From contig CANRAG010000001.1 in assembly GCA_947628515.1 (NCBI GenBank), positions 1 to 64,000 of the forward strand: a DNA stretch of 64,000 nucleotides, in the 5' to 3' direction. Source of the stretch: an uncultured Clostridia bacterium. GTDB lineage: Bacteria; Bacillota; Clostridia; UBA1381. The first letter of the stretch is position 1. Each line of letters starts with the position of its first letter. Made by a program: the position numbers and the translations under genes. The notes beneath the pieces were generated by a model. The model did not search any database and was not told the DNA's origin. It worked only from the letters and a program-made list of their open reading frames with translations. Shown here one piece after another: positions 1 through 8,996 of this stretch.

Positions 1-330
1 GAGCAGGTGACGGAAGGGCTTATGGACGCCGTAACGGCGGTGAGCGGCTCGTCGCCGGCGTATGTGTTCCTGTTTATAGAAGCGATGGCGGACGCCGCCG
101 TGCAGGGCGGGATGCCGCGCTCGCAGGCGTACACATTCGCGGCTCAGTCCGTGCTCGGCTCGGCAAAGATGGTGCTTGAGACGGGCAAGCATCCCGGCGA
201 GCTTAAAGACATGGTATGCTCGCCGTCGGGAACCACAATAGACGCGGTTGCGGCGCTGGAGGACGGCGGTATGCGCGGCACCGTTATGAAGGCGATGAAG
301 GTCTGCATTGATAAGTCAAGATCGATGTAG
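1..330 (+). CDS. proC: Pyrroline-5-carboxylate reductase, C-terminal part
   Basis: This is the C-terminal third of ProC, which reduces pyrroline-5-carboxylate to proline with NAD(P)H in the cytoplasm. The frame is open to the left window edge, so the start lies outside. The visible part is the all-alpha dimerisation domain. It contains the family signature AVSGSSPAYVFLFIEAMADA, then LKDMVCSPSGTTIDAV and a closing LEDGGMRGTVM segment. The stop is TAG, showing that UAG acts as a normal terminator in this organism. About 80 bases separate it from the next gene and I see no clear hairpin there. The family assignment is secure; nothing can be said about the cofactor domain. Confidence 0.93.
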   Translation, partial: EQVTEGLMDAVTAVSGSSPAYVFLFIEAMADAAVQGGMPRSQAYTFAAQSVLGSAKMVLETGKHPGELKDMVCSPSGTTIDAVAALEDGGMRGTVMKAMKVCIDKSRSM

Positions 331-410
331 GCAAGGATACATATGTATCAGGTCACGGCTTGTCATATCATTTACATAATACGCGCAAAAGAAACGGAGG
401 AATATTTTGT

Positions 411-1337
411 ATGATGATTACGGTCATTGTTTTGCTTATCGGCTTTGTTCTGCTGATTAAGGGCTCGGATGTGTTTGTAGACGGCTCATCGTCGGTGGCA
501 AAGCTGCTGGGCGTTCCGGCGGTTATCATAGGCCTTACAATAGTTTCAATGGGCACGAGCGCGCCGGAAGCGGCGGTGAGTATAACCGCCGGATTTCGGG
601 GCAGCAACGAGATAGCTATTTCAAATCTCGTTGGCTCCAACACGTTTAATATGCTCGTGGTTGCGGGGCTTAGCGCGGCAATTACGCCGTTTATGATTGA
701 CAAGGTTGTGCTCAAACGGGATTTTCCGGTATGCCTGGGCATTATGGCGATTATGATTATAATGTCCCTTGACGGCGCGATTTCAAGACTTGACGGTATC
801 ATAATGCTTGTGATATTTGTATTGTATATACTCTACCTTATATCAAGCGCGATAAAAAGCCGCGCGGTCGCAGAGGACAGCGGCGCGGCGATGTCGCCGG
901 CAAAGAGCGTTATTTTTATAATAGTCGGTATCGCGGCTGTAATCGCGGGCGGCCAGCTGGTGGTAAACAGCGCCCAGAAGATAGCCGCCGCGCTCGGAAT
1001 GAGTCAGACGCTTATCGGACTTACGGTTATAGCCATAGGCACGTCGCTGCCGGAGCTTGTGACCTCAGTGGTCGCGGCGCGGAAGGGACAGAGCGGCATC
1101 GCGATAGGAAACGTCGTAGGCTCGTCCATTTTCAATCTTGCGTTTGTAATGGGCATGTCCTCTGCCGCAAACGCGATCGGCGTTGTGCCGGAGGCTGTAA
1201 TTGACGCGTTCGTCATGCTCGGCGTAAATATGCTCGGATTTGCGTTCTGCCTTACCGGCAGAAAATTCTCGCGGTGGGAAGGTATTGCGCTTGTGGCTGT
1301 TTACGCTGTGTATACGGCATATCTTATAATCAGATGA
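411..1337 (+). CDS. CaCA-family Na+/Ca2+ (or K+/Ca2+) antiporter, YrbG-like
   Basis: Membrane antiporter of the calcium/cation superfamily, about 308 residues and almost wholly hydrophobic, with roughly ten predicted membrane segments. The two alpha repeats are visible. The first has GLTIVSMGTSAPEAAVS followed by AISNLVGSN. The second has GLTVIAIGTSLPELVTS followed by AIGNVVGSSIFN. The acidic residues in GTSxPE are the ion-binding residues of the family. I chose ATG 411 because GGAGG at 396-400 lies ten bases upstream and the first membrane helix begins at once; an upstream in-frame start at 360 would add a polar, unrelated leader. The exact ions exchanged cannot be read from sequence. It has no evident link to the saccharide genes. 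Confidence 0.9.
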   Translation: MMITVIVLLIGFVLLIKGSDVFVDGSSSVAKLLGVPAVIIGLTIVSMGTSAPEAAVSITAGFRGSNEIAISNLVGSNTFNMLVVAGLSAAITPFMIDKVVLKRDFPVCLGIMAIMIIMSLDGAISRLDGIIMLVIFVLYILYLISSAIKSRAVAEDSGAAMSPAKSVIFIIVGIAAVIAGGQLVVNSAQKIAAALGMSQTLIGLTVIAIGTSLPELVTSVVAARKGQSGIAIGNVVGSSIFNLAFVMGMSSAANAIGVVPEAVIDAFVMLGVNMLGFAFCLTGRKFSRWEGIALVAVYAVYTAYLIIR

Positions 1338-1350
1338 TTTTAAAAATATA

Positions 1351-1379
1351 TTGAAATTTTGCGGTATATGATATATAAT
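1351..1379 (+). promoter_or_regulatory. Sigma-A type promoter of the LOG-family gene
   Basis: TTGAAA at 1351-1356 and TATAAT at 1374-1379 are separated by 17 bases, 35 bases upstream of the ATG at 1415. Confidence 0.7.
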
Positions 1380-1414
1380 ATGGCTATATAATTCTATTTG
1401 AGGTGGTGCGAATT

Positions 1415-1996
1415 ATGAGAATTTGTGTTTTCGGCGCTGCGAGCAGCGCGATAGAGCCTGTCTATATCGAGCTTGTGGAGGTATTGGGCGAGAAGCTTGC
1501 AAAAGCGGGGCATGAGCTGGTATTCGGCGCGGGCGCGAACGGACTTATGGGAGCCGCCGCGCGCGGCTTTAAAAAGGGCGGCGGAAAGATAACGGGAATT
1601 ATCCCGTCATTTTTTAAAGATGAAGCAATAGAAGCTATTTACGATAAATGCGACGAGCTGATTTTCACGGAAAGCATGCGTGAGCGCAAGAGACTAATGG
1701 AGGACATGGCGGACGCGTTTATCATTGTTCCGGGCGGGATAGGGACCCTGGAGGAGTTTTATGAGGTTCTGACGCTGAAGCAGCTTGGGCGGCACACAAA
1801 GCCGCTTGCTCTGTACAATATAAAGGGGTATTATAATAATCTTACGGAGTTTATGCGCCACTGTACGGACGAGGGTTTTATAAACCGCAAGTGCGAAACG
1901 CTCTATATGTGCAGCGAGGACTGCGCGGAGGTTTTGCGATACATTGAGGATAACACACCGCTTAATTACACGGTACGGGAATTGAAAAACGGATAA
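1415..1996 (+). CDS. LOG family protein (TIGR00730-type phosphoribohydrolase)
   Basis: Cytosolic Rossmann-fold protein of about 193 residues, the normal family length. Members hydrolyse nucleoside 5'-monophosphates to a free base and ribose 5-phosphate (cytokinin-activating activity in plants and some bacteria). The signature PGGIGTLEEFYE is present, as is the upstream arginine-containing stretch SMRERKRLMEDMADAF. The N-terminal nucleotide loop reads FGAGANGLMGAAARG. ATG 1415 is preferred because AGGTGG at 1401-1406 forms the ribosome site; the upstream GTG codons at 1403 and 1406 fall inside it. The physiological substrate in bacteria of this type is generally unknown. It is a single-gene unit with its own promoter and terminator. 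Confidence 0.88.
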   Translation: MRICVFGAASSAIEPVYIELVEVLGEKLAKAGHELVFGAGANGLMGAAARGFKKGGGKITGIIPSFFKDEAIEAIYDKCDELIFTESMRERKRLMEDMADAFIIVPGGIGTLEEFYEVLTLKQLGRHTKPLALYNIKGYYNNLTEFMRHCTDEGFINRKCETLYMCSEDCAEVLRYIEDNTPLNYTVRELKNG

Positions 1997-2016
1997 CCCG
2001 TAATATTCTAAGCGCG

Positions 2017-2055
2017 GCGGGCGCGGCATATAATTTGCCGAGCCCGCTTTTTTTT
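2017..2055 (+). terminator. Intrinsic terminator after the LOG-family gene
   Basis: Stem GCGGGC-g-CGGC (2017-2027) pairs with GCCG-a-GCCCGC (2037-2047) and is followed by eight T. Confidence 0.85.
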
Positions 2056-2170
2056 GTCACAAAAACACGACGCTGCCGGTCTATAAGACCGATAACCGCG
2101 CTTTAACTTGGCCGTATGGTCGGACTGTGATAAATACACAAACAAACCATATAAGATAGCAAAAAATCTA

Positions 2171-2199
2171 TTGAAATTATTTAGAATATATTGTATAAT
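2171..2199 (+). promoter_or_regulatory. Promoter of the pectin methylesterase gene
   Basis: TTGAAA at 2171-2176 and TATAAT at 2194-2199 have a 17-base spacer, 75 bases before the chosen ATG. Confidence 0.72.
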
Positions 2200-2274
2200 A
2201 AAGTATGTGTAGATATTTTTTCATTGCGGACCGAAAAAATATCACCAAATCATAAAAAAAGGAGAGATAAGGGA

Positions 2275-5200
2275 ATGAAATTCAGTAAATTGACAAGTCT
2301 GCTCATCTCGGCGGCTATGGCCGCTTCCGCGACGGCGGGCTTGGCTGTGACGGCGTCGGCTGATGAGCTTCCGGCCGATAAAGCGTGGACGGTAAATGAT
2401 ACCGCTCTTATGGAAGCCGCAACAAAAGCCGGAGATGATACGCAGTTCGGACCGGTAGACGGGCTTTCGGGGTATGGTCAATGGAAAAGCCATAATTTAG
2501 AAGCTACATACACCCATAATGATAAGGAATATCACTTTACATCGGCATGGCAGGCCGGACAGGGCAACGCAACCAGAAGAAACTTCTATTTTACGCCTGA
2601 AACCTCATGTATCGTTACGGTTGCATATGCGGCTCAGGCAAAAAGACCTGTATATATAGTGCAGGACGGAAAGACTCTCGCGACAGGCGAGGAAGGCCTT
2701 ACGGAGGGCAAGGCTGCGACAATAACGGCGGATATTGAAGATCCTTCAAAGGATGTATATGTTTACGGCGGAAGCTCAAACAAGGACATATACGGAATTT
2801 TCGTAGATTATTATGATCCTTCGATTGTAAGGTATCAGAACGTATCCGGTAATATAAGCTATGACGGACAAATAGATGATAAGTCCAACATGAAGCTTGT
2901 ATTCAAGAACACAAAGGAGGACGAGGCGGACGAGGTTAGGGCGGATTTTGCCGATACCTACAGCGTGCAGCTTCGCCAGAACAGAACCTATGATATTTAT
3001 GTCGAAGAAAACGGCGAAAAGAGCAAATCGGTATGCGTAACTCTTGATACACAGTCGGTATCGGTCGCAAAGACGGATAAGACATATGATATTAAAGTGG
3101 TTGACATAGCGCCGACAGACGTAACGGGCGATGTTGTTGTACATGACGTATACAATGACGGAAAATCACTCGACCTTTCAAATGTAGAGCTTACCTTCAA
3201 GTCGGACAGCTATGAGTATAAGACAAATGTTACGGATAACAAGATTAACGTTCAAATGATGCCGGGTGAGGAGTATACCGTAACAGCGACAGGCATTGAC
3301 GGCTATTCGCTTTCACCGCTTTCGGGCAGCTATGCAATGGCGCCCGGCGACACGGCGCCGTTTAAGAATATACTGATAACGGAGAACGTTGATTCGGTCG
3401 AGTATAAGCCGGAGCTTAAAGTCGGCGAGGACAAGGAATTTAAAACAATCACGGACGCGATTACGGCTGTTAAGAAGATGACAAGAGAACCGGGCGAGGA
3501 AGGCAGAGTTACCATATTGGTTGACAAGGGCACATACACGGAGCAGGTTATAGTGGATGCGCCGTATATTACAATCAAGGCGGCGGACGAGGCCAACAGA
3601 CCGGAAATTCAGTGGTATTACGGAATAGGTTATCTGTATTACAGTTCAGCGGGAAATCAGTATTACAGCGAGGACTACGCGGTAGCAAAGATTAAAAAAG
3701 GCCCCGTTACACGCTGGGGAAGTGCTGTAAGGATAACGGAGCCAAATGTAAATCTTGAAGGTATTATCGTAAGACAAACCTTTAACTGCTTTGTTTCCGA
3801 CGCAGAGCGCGCGGACGGAGTTGAACCGGCAATGCATAACGAGTACACCGACGTAAACGGCAAGCCGGACAGAACCGCAGACGGTTACGATGCAATGGCA
3901 AAGACTGCGACAGAGCGCGCGGCGGCGATTGCAATGGACGCGGATTATATAGAACTGTATCATTGTGATTTCATTTCGTCGCAGGATACATTCTATACAA
4001 ATAAAATCGGCTACGTTAAGGACTGCTATATCGAGGGCGGCACAGACTATATATTTGGCGGTAATTCAATCGTATTTGAGGACTGCACTCTTGCATGGCA
4101 TGGTTACAGTGACCAGAAAACCGGCGGTCATATAACGGCAAACAAGAATGGCGCGGATCCTGTACCGGGTACTCCGAATACAGCTGCCAACGGTTATCTT
4201 TTAAAGAATTGTACGATAACAACATCAAAGTATTATCCGGAGAACCAGTTTGCGGCAGGCGGCTGGGGCAGAAACTGGGGCGGCCCTCAGACACAGGTAG
4301 TATTTGACGGCGTTAAAGTCGAGACTGACGAGATACCGAGCGGATGGACAGCAATGGGCGGCGATTTAGATAAGTCGATACTATATGTCAATAATGTAAC
4401 GGATAAGAATGGAAGCGAGGTTGATGTATCGGGAACGACATATAATCCGAACGGAACAATGTCTGATAACGGATACACTCCCATGGCGATGAAAACATAT
4501 TTCGGCGGCACATGGGTTCCCGCGCATTATGATGCTTCAACCGATACTGAAACGCCGCCGGAACCGACTTCGGAGGTTCCCACTAACGATCCGAGCGAGA
4601 CACATTCGCCGGACGGAGGCACAAAGATTTCATGCGTTAAGATTACGGCAACGTACAATGACGGCGTTCTCCAAACCGCAAAGGTGGAAAACGTAGAGAT
4701 CGAGCCGTCACAGGCGGTTCCGTCAACTGACGGTGACACAAAGATTATGTACTGGGAATCGCTCGATAACATGAAGCCCGTAAAGGCTGCGACGGAAGAG
4801 GGCGGCCCCGGCGGTGACGATGGCGGCGACGATAGCGGCGATGGCGGCGACACAGGCGAGACCGTTGTTCCCCCGACAACCATTCCGGTGGGCGAGGGCG
4901 TTAAACTCAGCGCGGACGATCTTGAACAAAAAGAATACACGGAGACAATCGCTCAAAATGGCTTCTACATCGGCGCTGACGCAAGTAAGGATGAAAGCGG
5001 TAAGAATAATGGTAGCGTAACGGTTGACGCCGCCGGTACAAATGGCACAACCATAGATGGCGTAAAGTACACAAACAGAATAAAGACAGGCGGAGCGGGC
5101 GATCCGAAAACGGGAGTAAGAACATTCTATTTCAAGGTTGATTCGGACTGCACCATGATAATGGCTGCTACCTCGTCAAACTCGGAAGAGAGAGATATAA

Positions 5201-5766
5201 TTGTGCTTCACGGCGACAGAGAGGAGCATCTTGATGTTCTTGCGAAAGCGAGCTATAGAGTGGATAAAATAAACGCGGGTGAAACTGTGATTATTTATTC
5301 GCCGGCGGGCGGTCTTAACGTGTACGGAATATCGTTAACCCCGTATACCAAGGCGCCGACATACTCGTGGCAGGTATCCGGTGATAATTCGGGCTGCCCC
5401 GAGGGTACGGAGCTTATGAAGGGACTTACCACGTTGTTTGAAGATACGGCTAAAAACGGCAAGTATATAACATCCGGTGATAACGGCTCTATTTCAAGCG
5501 GTGTTGTGACGGGTACGGCGTTGAAGTATGTTGCGCCTAAGTCTGGCACCCTTAAAGTGACCGTTAACGGTCTCGGTGAGGATAAAAAATTGTGCGTCAT
5601 GGCCGAGGGCGGCAAGGATGATGATACAAATCCATCTGTAGCCGGCGGCGGTAAAGGTGTGGATGTAACGGTTTCTGCTGCGGTAACAGAGGGTATAACA
5701 TATTATATCTGGGCACCCGGCTCAAAGGCGCGGTTCACGGCCGCAAGTCTTACAGAGCCGGAATAA
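2275..5766 (+). CDS. Secreted multidomain pectin methylesterase (CE8)
   Basis: Carbohydrate esterase family 8 enzyme that removes methyl esters from homogalacturonan outside the cell, exposing it to pectate lyases. The protein has 1163 residues from ATG 2275, which has GGAGAG at 2261-2266; the in-frame upstream extension is not signal-like. Order: signal peptide (about 1-30, ending VTASA); a module at about 60-180 shared with the GH3 reading frame; Ig-like segments; the CE8 beta-helix (about 375-750); a Pro/Thr/Ser linker; a short module ending YWESLDNMKPV; a Gly/Asp-rich linker; two further beta-rich modules. Catalytic aspartates are Asp571 in SSQDTFY and Asp591 in GGTDYIFGG; Arg666 in GWGRNWGG is the substrate-binding arginine. 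It appears to be monocistronic. The accessory modules probably bind cell wall or pectin, but this is inference. Confidence 0.93.
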   Translation: MKFSKLTSLLISAAMAASATAGLAVTASADELPADKAWTVNDTALMEAATKAGDDTQFGPVDGLSGYGQWKSHNLEATYTHNDKEYHFTSAWQAGQGNATRRNFYFTPETSCIVTVAYAAQAKRPVYIVQDGKTLATGEEGLTEGKAATITADIEDPSKDVYVYGGSSNKDIYGIFVDYYDPSIVRYQNVSGNISYDGQIDDKSNMKLVFKNTKEDEADEVRADFADTYSVQLRQNRTYDIYVEENGEKSKSVCVTLDTQSVSVAKTDKTYDIKVVDIAPTDVTGDVVVHDVYNDGKSLDLSNVELTFKSDSYEYKTNVTDNKINVQMMPGEEYTVTATGIDGYSLSPLSGSYAMAPGDTAPFKNILITENVDSVEYKPELKVGEDKEFKTITDAITAVKKMTREPGEEGRVTILVDKGTYTEQVIVDAPYITIKAADEANRPEIQWYYGIGYLYYSSAGNQYYSEDYAVAKIKKGPVTRWGSAVRITEPNVNLEGIIVRQTFNCFVSDAERADGVEPAMHNEYTDVNGKPDRTADGYDAMAKTATERAAAIAMDADYIELYHCDFISSQDTFYTNKIGYVKDCYIEGGTDYIFGGNSIVFEDCTLAWHGYSDQKTGGHITANKNGADPVPGTPNTAANGYLLKNCTITTSKYYPENQFAAGGWGRNWGGPQTQVVFDGVKVETDEIPSGWTAMGGDLDKSILYVNNVTDKNGSEVDVSGTTYNPNGTMSDNGYTPMAMKTYFGGTWVPAHYDASTDTETPPEPTSEVPTNDPSETHSPDGGTKISCVKITATYNDGVLQTAKVENVEIEPSQAVPSTDGDTKIMYWESLDNMKPVKAATEEGGPGGDDGGDDSGDGGDTGETVVPPTTIPVGEGVKLSADDLEQKEYTETIAQNGFYIGADASKDESGKNNGSVTVDAAGTNGTTIDGVKYTNRIKTGGAGDPKTGVRTFYFKVDSDCTMIMAATSSNSEERDIIVLHGDREEHLDVLAKASYRVDKINAGETVIIYSPAGGLNVYGISLTPYTKAPTYSWQVSGDNSGCPEGTELMKGLTTLFEDTAKNGKYITSGDNGSISSGVVTGTALKYVAPKSGTLKVTVNGLGEDKKLCVMAEGGKDDDTNPSVAGGGKGVDVTVSAAVTEGITYYIWAPGSKARFTAASLTEPE

Positions 5767-5820
5767 CGGTTATGTTACAACAGTTTACGGCAAACTAAAA
5801 AGTTAATAAATCATTTTGGA

Positions 5821-5851
5821 CGAAACGGCATAGGATTTCTATGCCGTTTCG
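5821..5851 (+). terminator. 13-bp perfect hairpin after the CE8 gene
   Basis: CGAAACGGCATAG (5821-5833) and CTATGCCGTTTCG (5839-5851) are perfect inverted arms around a 5-base loop. The following CTGTTTAGAGG is only weakly T-rich, so termination is likely but not certain; it could also be a protein site. Confidence 0.55.
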
Positions 5852-5961
5852 CTGTTTAGAGGTAAGATACAGGAGGTGGCAGTCGGGTTTTTGAAAAATT
5901 TTAAGGATATTCTTTGTACGGGATAACAATAATAAATCCGTTAAATATCCTAAAAAACCCA

Positions 5962-5990
5962 TTGAATTTAACGAGCTTTTATGGTAAAAT
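5962..5990 (+). promoter_or_regulatory. Promoter of the first PL1 gene
   Basis: TTGAAT at 5962-5967 and TAAAAT at 5985-5990 have a 17-base spacer, 35 bases before the ATG at 6025. Confidence 0.65.
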
Positions 5991-6024
5991 TAACATAATA
6001 TATAAATTTTCAGGAGGGTGACGT

Positions 6025-8949
6025 ATGAAGGGGAAGTTGTTAAGCTTTGTAACGGCCTCCGCGCTCGCCATGTCGTGCACGACGTGCAGCGTTTATTCCG
6101 TGTCGGCGGCCGATACAAAGTCGGGGCTTGTGTTAGCTTTTCCGGGCGCGGAGGGCGCGGGTAAATACGCGACCGGCGGACGCGGCGGCAGCATATACCA
6201 TGTAACAAATTTAAATGACAGCGGCGCAGGCTCGTTCCGCGACGCCGTTTCGGGCTATAACCGCATTATCGTATTTGATGTGGGCGGCACAATCAATTTA
6301 AAATCCGATGTTATCTGCAAGGGTAATATAACCATTGCGGGGCAGACCGCGCCGGGCGGGAACGGAATAACGCTGCGCGGCGGAAAAATCGGCATGGGCG
6401 GCGATAATATCATCGCGCGGTTCATCTCGTCAAGGCCGGGCGAGAAGGGCACGGAGTCGGACTATGACGCGTGGGGCGGCAGCGCCGGCTCGAACTCGAT
6501 TATAGACCACTGCTCGATCGGCTGGGCGAACGATGAGCAGTTCGGTCTGTATTCAAAGAATATGAATCAGACGGTACAGTATACCATCATAGGCCCGTCA
6601 AACTGCGTATCCTACCATTCAAAGGGCGCGCACGGCTTCGGCGCGATGTTCGGCAAGGGACAGAACACATGGCACCACAATCTTTTGTGCCACAGTCTTT
6701 CGCGAAATTTCAGGGGCAAGGTCGAGAAAACGGAGGCCATGGATTTTGTAAACAACGTAATCTATGACTGGGGATACCAGACGGCATACGGAACGATGGG
6801 ACATATAAACTATGTGAACAATTATCTGAAGGGCGGCCCGTCTACAAAGGGCGGCTATAGGTTTTTAAACAATTCCAGCGGTTCGGGCAAGGAGAACTAT
6901 AAGTTTTATGTAGAGGGCAACACGATGCGAAAGCCCGACGGCAGCTATTATAACAGCAATGTTGAGAAACGTAACTGGATTGGCGTAAGCGGATTTGAGG
7001 AGGCGACGTACCGCTCCGACACTCCGTTTACCGTGGCGGCGGTTGACGGCTCTGACGCGTCGGTTGTCAGGACGGCTGAGAGCGCGGAGGACGCGTTTTC
7101 GCATGTTGTAAACTATGCCGGCGCGGCTATAAACGCGCAGTCGCGTACAAAGATTGACGCGCAGGTTTTGGACGAGGCAAAAAACGGCACGGGCTCGCTT
7201 ACCGGCGGCCGTGATTTTTCGACCGTTACCGACAGCGCCGTTAAAAAGGCAATACAATCATACGGAATAAAGTACATGGACTATAATTCGTACTATCCGG
7301 CGCCAATCACGAAAAAGACTATAAAAGACAGCGATAACGACGGTATGCCCGACGACTGGGAAAAGGAGAGAGGACTGAACCCGAACGACGCGTCCGACGC
7401 GATGGGCGACTATTTCGGCGACGGCTATAACAATATAGAGTATTATATAAACGACCTCACGGTTGACGCGTTCCCGCCGGGCGTTGTCACGAAGTCAAAA
7501 ACCACCGGCGAGCTCGGCCCCGACTTTGAGCTTGCGAAGGCGGACGCGGACGCGCTCAAGCTAAGTAAGACAAAGATAACCTACGCGAGCGATTTGACGC
7601 TTCCGACGACCGCGCCGTTAAACGGTTCGGAGGTCAGCTGGAGCAGCTCATCGTCTGCCGTAACTATAAAGGATAATGTGATAACAAACGTGCACAACAC
7701 CGCGCAAACACAGACAGCGGCGCTCGTGGCAAGCATAACACATTCGTCCGCAAGCGGCAGCTATACGTTTAAGCGCACGTTTAACGTTACCGTTCGTCCC
7801 ACGTCATGGGTCCCCACAATCGGCGACAAGGGCGCGGCGGCGGAGACAAAGCTTATGGACGGACTGTATAATATAAGCGAGCTTACCTGCTCGTCAGCGG
7901 ATGTTACGATCAATAATCAAACCTTTAGCTGCTACGCGAGCGGCGCGGCGGACGGAAGGTGGGAGAACGGCGCGGCGACGGGTACGGCGTTCCGGTTCAA
8001 GGCCGCCGTTGACGGGTATCTTTCGGCATACATAACAAATCTTTCCGCGACTAAGATCGCGTATATCGTTCCGGCGGGCGCGGCAAGTCAGAAGGACTGC
8101 GTCGCAAGCGTATCGGGAGCATACGGCAGCGAGCAGGTTATGCTCACTCCGGTCGAGAAGGGCAAAACGTATTATATCTATGTCGCAGGCTCAAAGGGCA
8201 GATTTACCGAGATTTCGTTTACCACCGAGCCGCAGCAGATTATATGGGTGCCCACGGGGGATGTAACGACCGAAACTTGCTTCGCGCCGGGACTTACGGC
8301 TTCGGGGAATATGGCTTACAGCGCGACGGCGCGCGATATTGACGGAATATTGTTTAACGGACGCGTCCGGTGCGCTACAGAGCCCGGCGGCACGCCGAAG
8401 GGCGAGACGGGAGGGGCGTTCAAATATACCGCTCCCGCGAAGGGAAACCTTACCGTATACTATAAAATCGGCACAACAAAAACCTTTAAGATTACCGACA
8501 GTACGGGTAAGAGCATCATAGCGTCATACACAAACGAAGCGGAGTACGACGAAAGCGATACCGAAACCAATATCGGCGAGTCGCAGTATATGTCAACCAC
8601 CGCCGAGGTGTATGCCGGTAATACATATTATATCTATATTGACGGCTCAAAGGGCGAGTTTTACGGCATAGGCTTTGAGCAGACGGGAGCGGCGTCGGAG
8701 TCAGCTCCTACGCCTACGCCCGCGTCCACGCCGGTACCGACATCCACACCGATACCGACGTCCACGCCGGATACCGGGAAACAGCCGGTAAGCTGCGTTA
8801 AGATTACTGCGGTATATGACGGTAACGATGTTCTTAAAAACGTAACAATAGAAAACGTTACGGTAACGGAGCCTGAGCGGTCGGAGGATAAAAATACAAG
8901 GATATTCTATTGGAATACATTGGAGGATATGAAACCGGTTAAACTTTAA
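6025..8949 (+). CDS. Secreted multidomain pectate lyase (PL1)
   Basis: Polysaccharide lyase family 1 enzyme that cleaves de-esterified pectin by beta-elimination. ATG 6025 follows AGGAGG at 6012-6017. Order in 974 residues: signal peptide (about 1-30, ending SVSAA); parallel beta-helix catalytic domain (about 35-330) with FPGAEGAGKYATGGRGG, VTNLNDSGAGSFRDAV, IAGQTAPG and the DHCSIGWANDEQ core; a calcium-type loop DSDNDGMPDDWEKERGLNP near 435; an Ig-like region; two related beta-sandwich modules, each ending in YYIY-(V/I)-(A/D)-GSKG; a TPTP linker; and a C-terminal module ending YWNTLEDMKPVKL. The last module recurs in neighbouring enzymes. The gene has its own promoter and terminator. PL1 assignment is firm; product length and methylation preference are unknown. 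Confidence 0.92.
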   Translation: MKGKLLSFVTASALAMSCTTCSVYSVSAADTKSGLVLAFPGAEGAGKYATGGRGGSIYHVTNLNDSGAGSFRDAVSGYNRIIVFDVGGTINLKSDVICKGNITIAGQTAPGGNGITLRGGKIGMGGDNIIARFISSRPGEKGTESDYDAWGGSAGSNSIIDHCSIGWANDEQFGLYSKNMNQTVQYTIIGPSNCVSYHSKGAHGFGAMFGKGQNTWHHNLLCHSLSRNFRGKVEKTEAMDFVNNVIYDWGYQTAYGTMGHINYVNNYLKGGPSTKGGYRFLNNSSGSGKENYKFYVEGNTMRKPDGSYYNSNVEKRNWIGVSGFEEATYRSDTPFTVAAVDGSDASVVRTAESAEDAFSHVVNYAGAAINAQSRTKIDAQVLDEAKNGTGSLTGGRDFSTVTDSAVKKAIQSYGIKYMDYNSYYPAPITKKTIKDSDNDGMPDDWEKERGLNPNDASDAMGDYFGDGYNNIEYYINDLTVDAFPPGVVTKSKTTGELGPDFELAKADADALKLSKTKITYASDLTLPTTAPLNGSEVSWSSSSSAVTIKDNVITNVHNTAQTQTAALVASITHSSASGSYTFKRTFNVTVRPTSWVPTIGDKGAAAETKLMDGLYNISELTCSSADVTINNQTFSCYASGAADGRWENGAATGTAFRFKAAVDGYLSAYITNLSATKIAYIVPAGAASQKDCVASVSGAYGSEQVMLTPVEKGKTYYIYVAGSKGRFTEISFTTEPQQIIWVPTGDVTTETCFAPGLTASGNMAYSATARDIDGILFNGRVRCATEPGGTPKGETGGAFKYTAPAKGNLTVYYKIGTTKTFKITDSTGKSIIASYTNEAEYDESDTETNIGESQYMSTTAEVYAGNTYYIYIDGSKGEFYGIGFEQTGAASESAPTPTPASTPVPTSTPIPTSTPDTGKQPVSCVKITAVYDGNDVLKNVTIENVTVTEPERSEDKNTRIFYWNTLEDMKPVKL

Positions 8950-8950
8950 A

Positions 8951-8996
8951 AAAAACCCTGGGCTACGGTGTTAACGCCGCTGCTCAGGGCTTTTTT
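8951..8996. terminator. Bidirectional terminator between PL1 and the AraC gene
   Basis: A long imperfect stem (CCCTGGGCTACGGTGT with ACGCCGCTGCTCAGGG) is flanked by A-run on the left and six T on the right. It can serve both convergent genes; its right edge overlaps the AraC stop. Confidence 0.82.

Noticed and set aside
5877-5927. Possible 16-codon gene after AGGAGG at 5871
   Set aside because: The start would overlap the ribosome site and the product is very short with no recognisable features.
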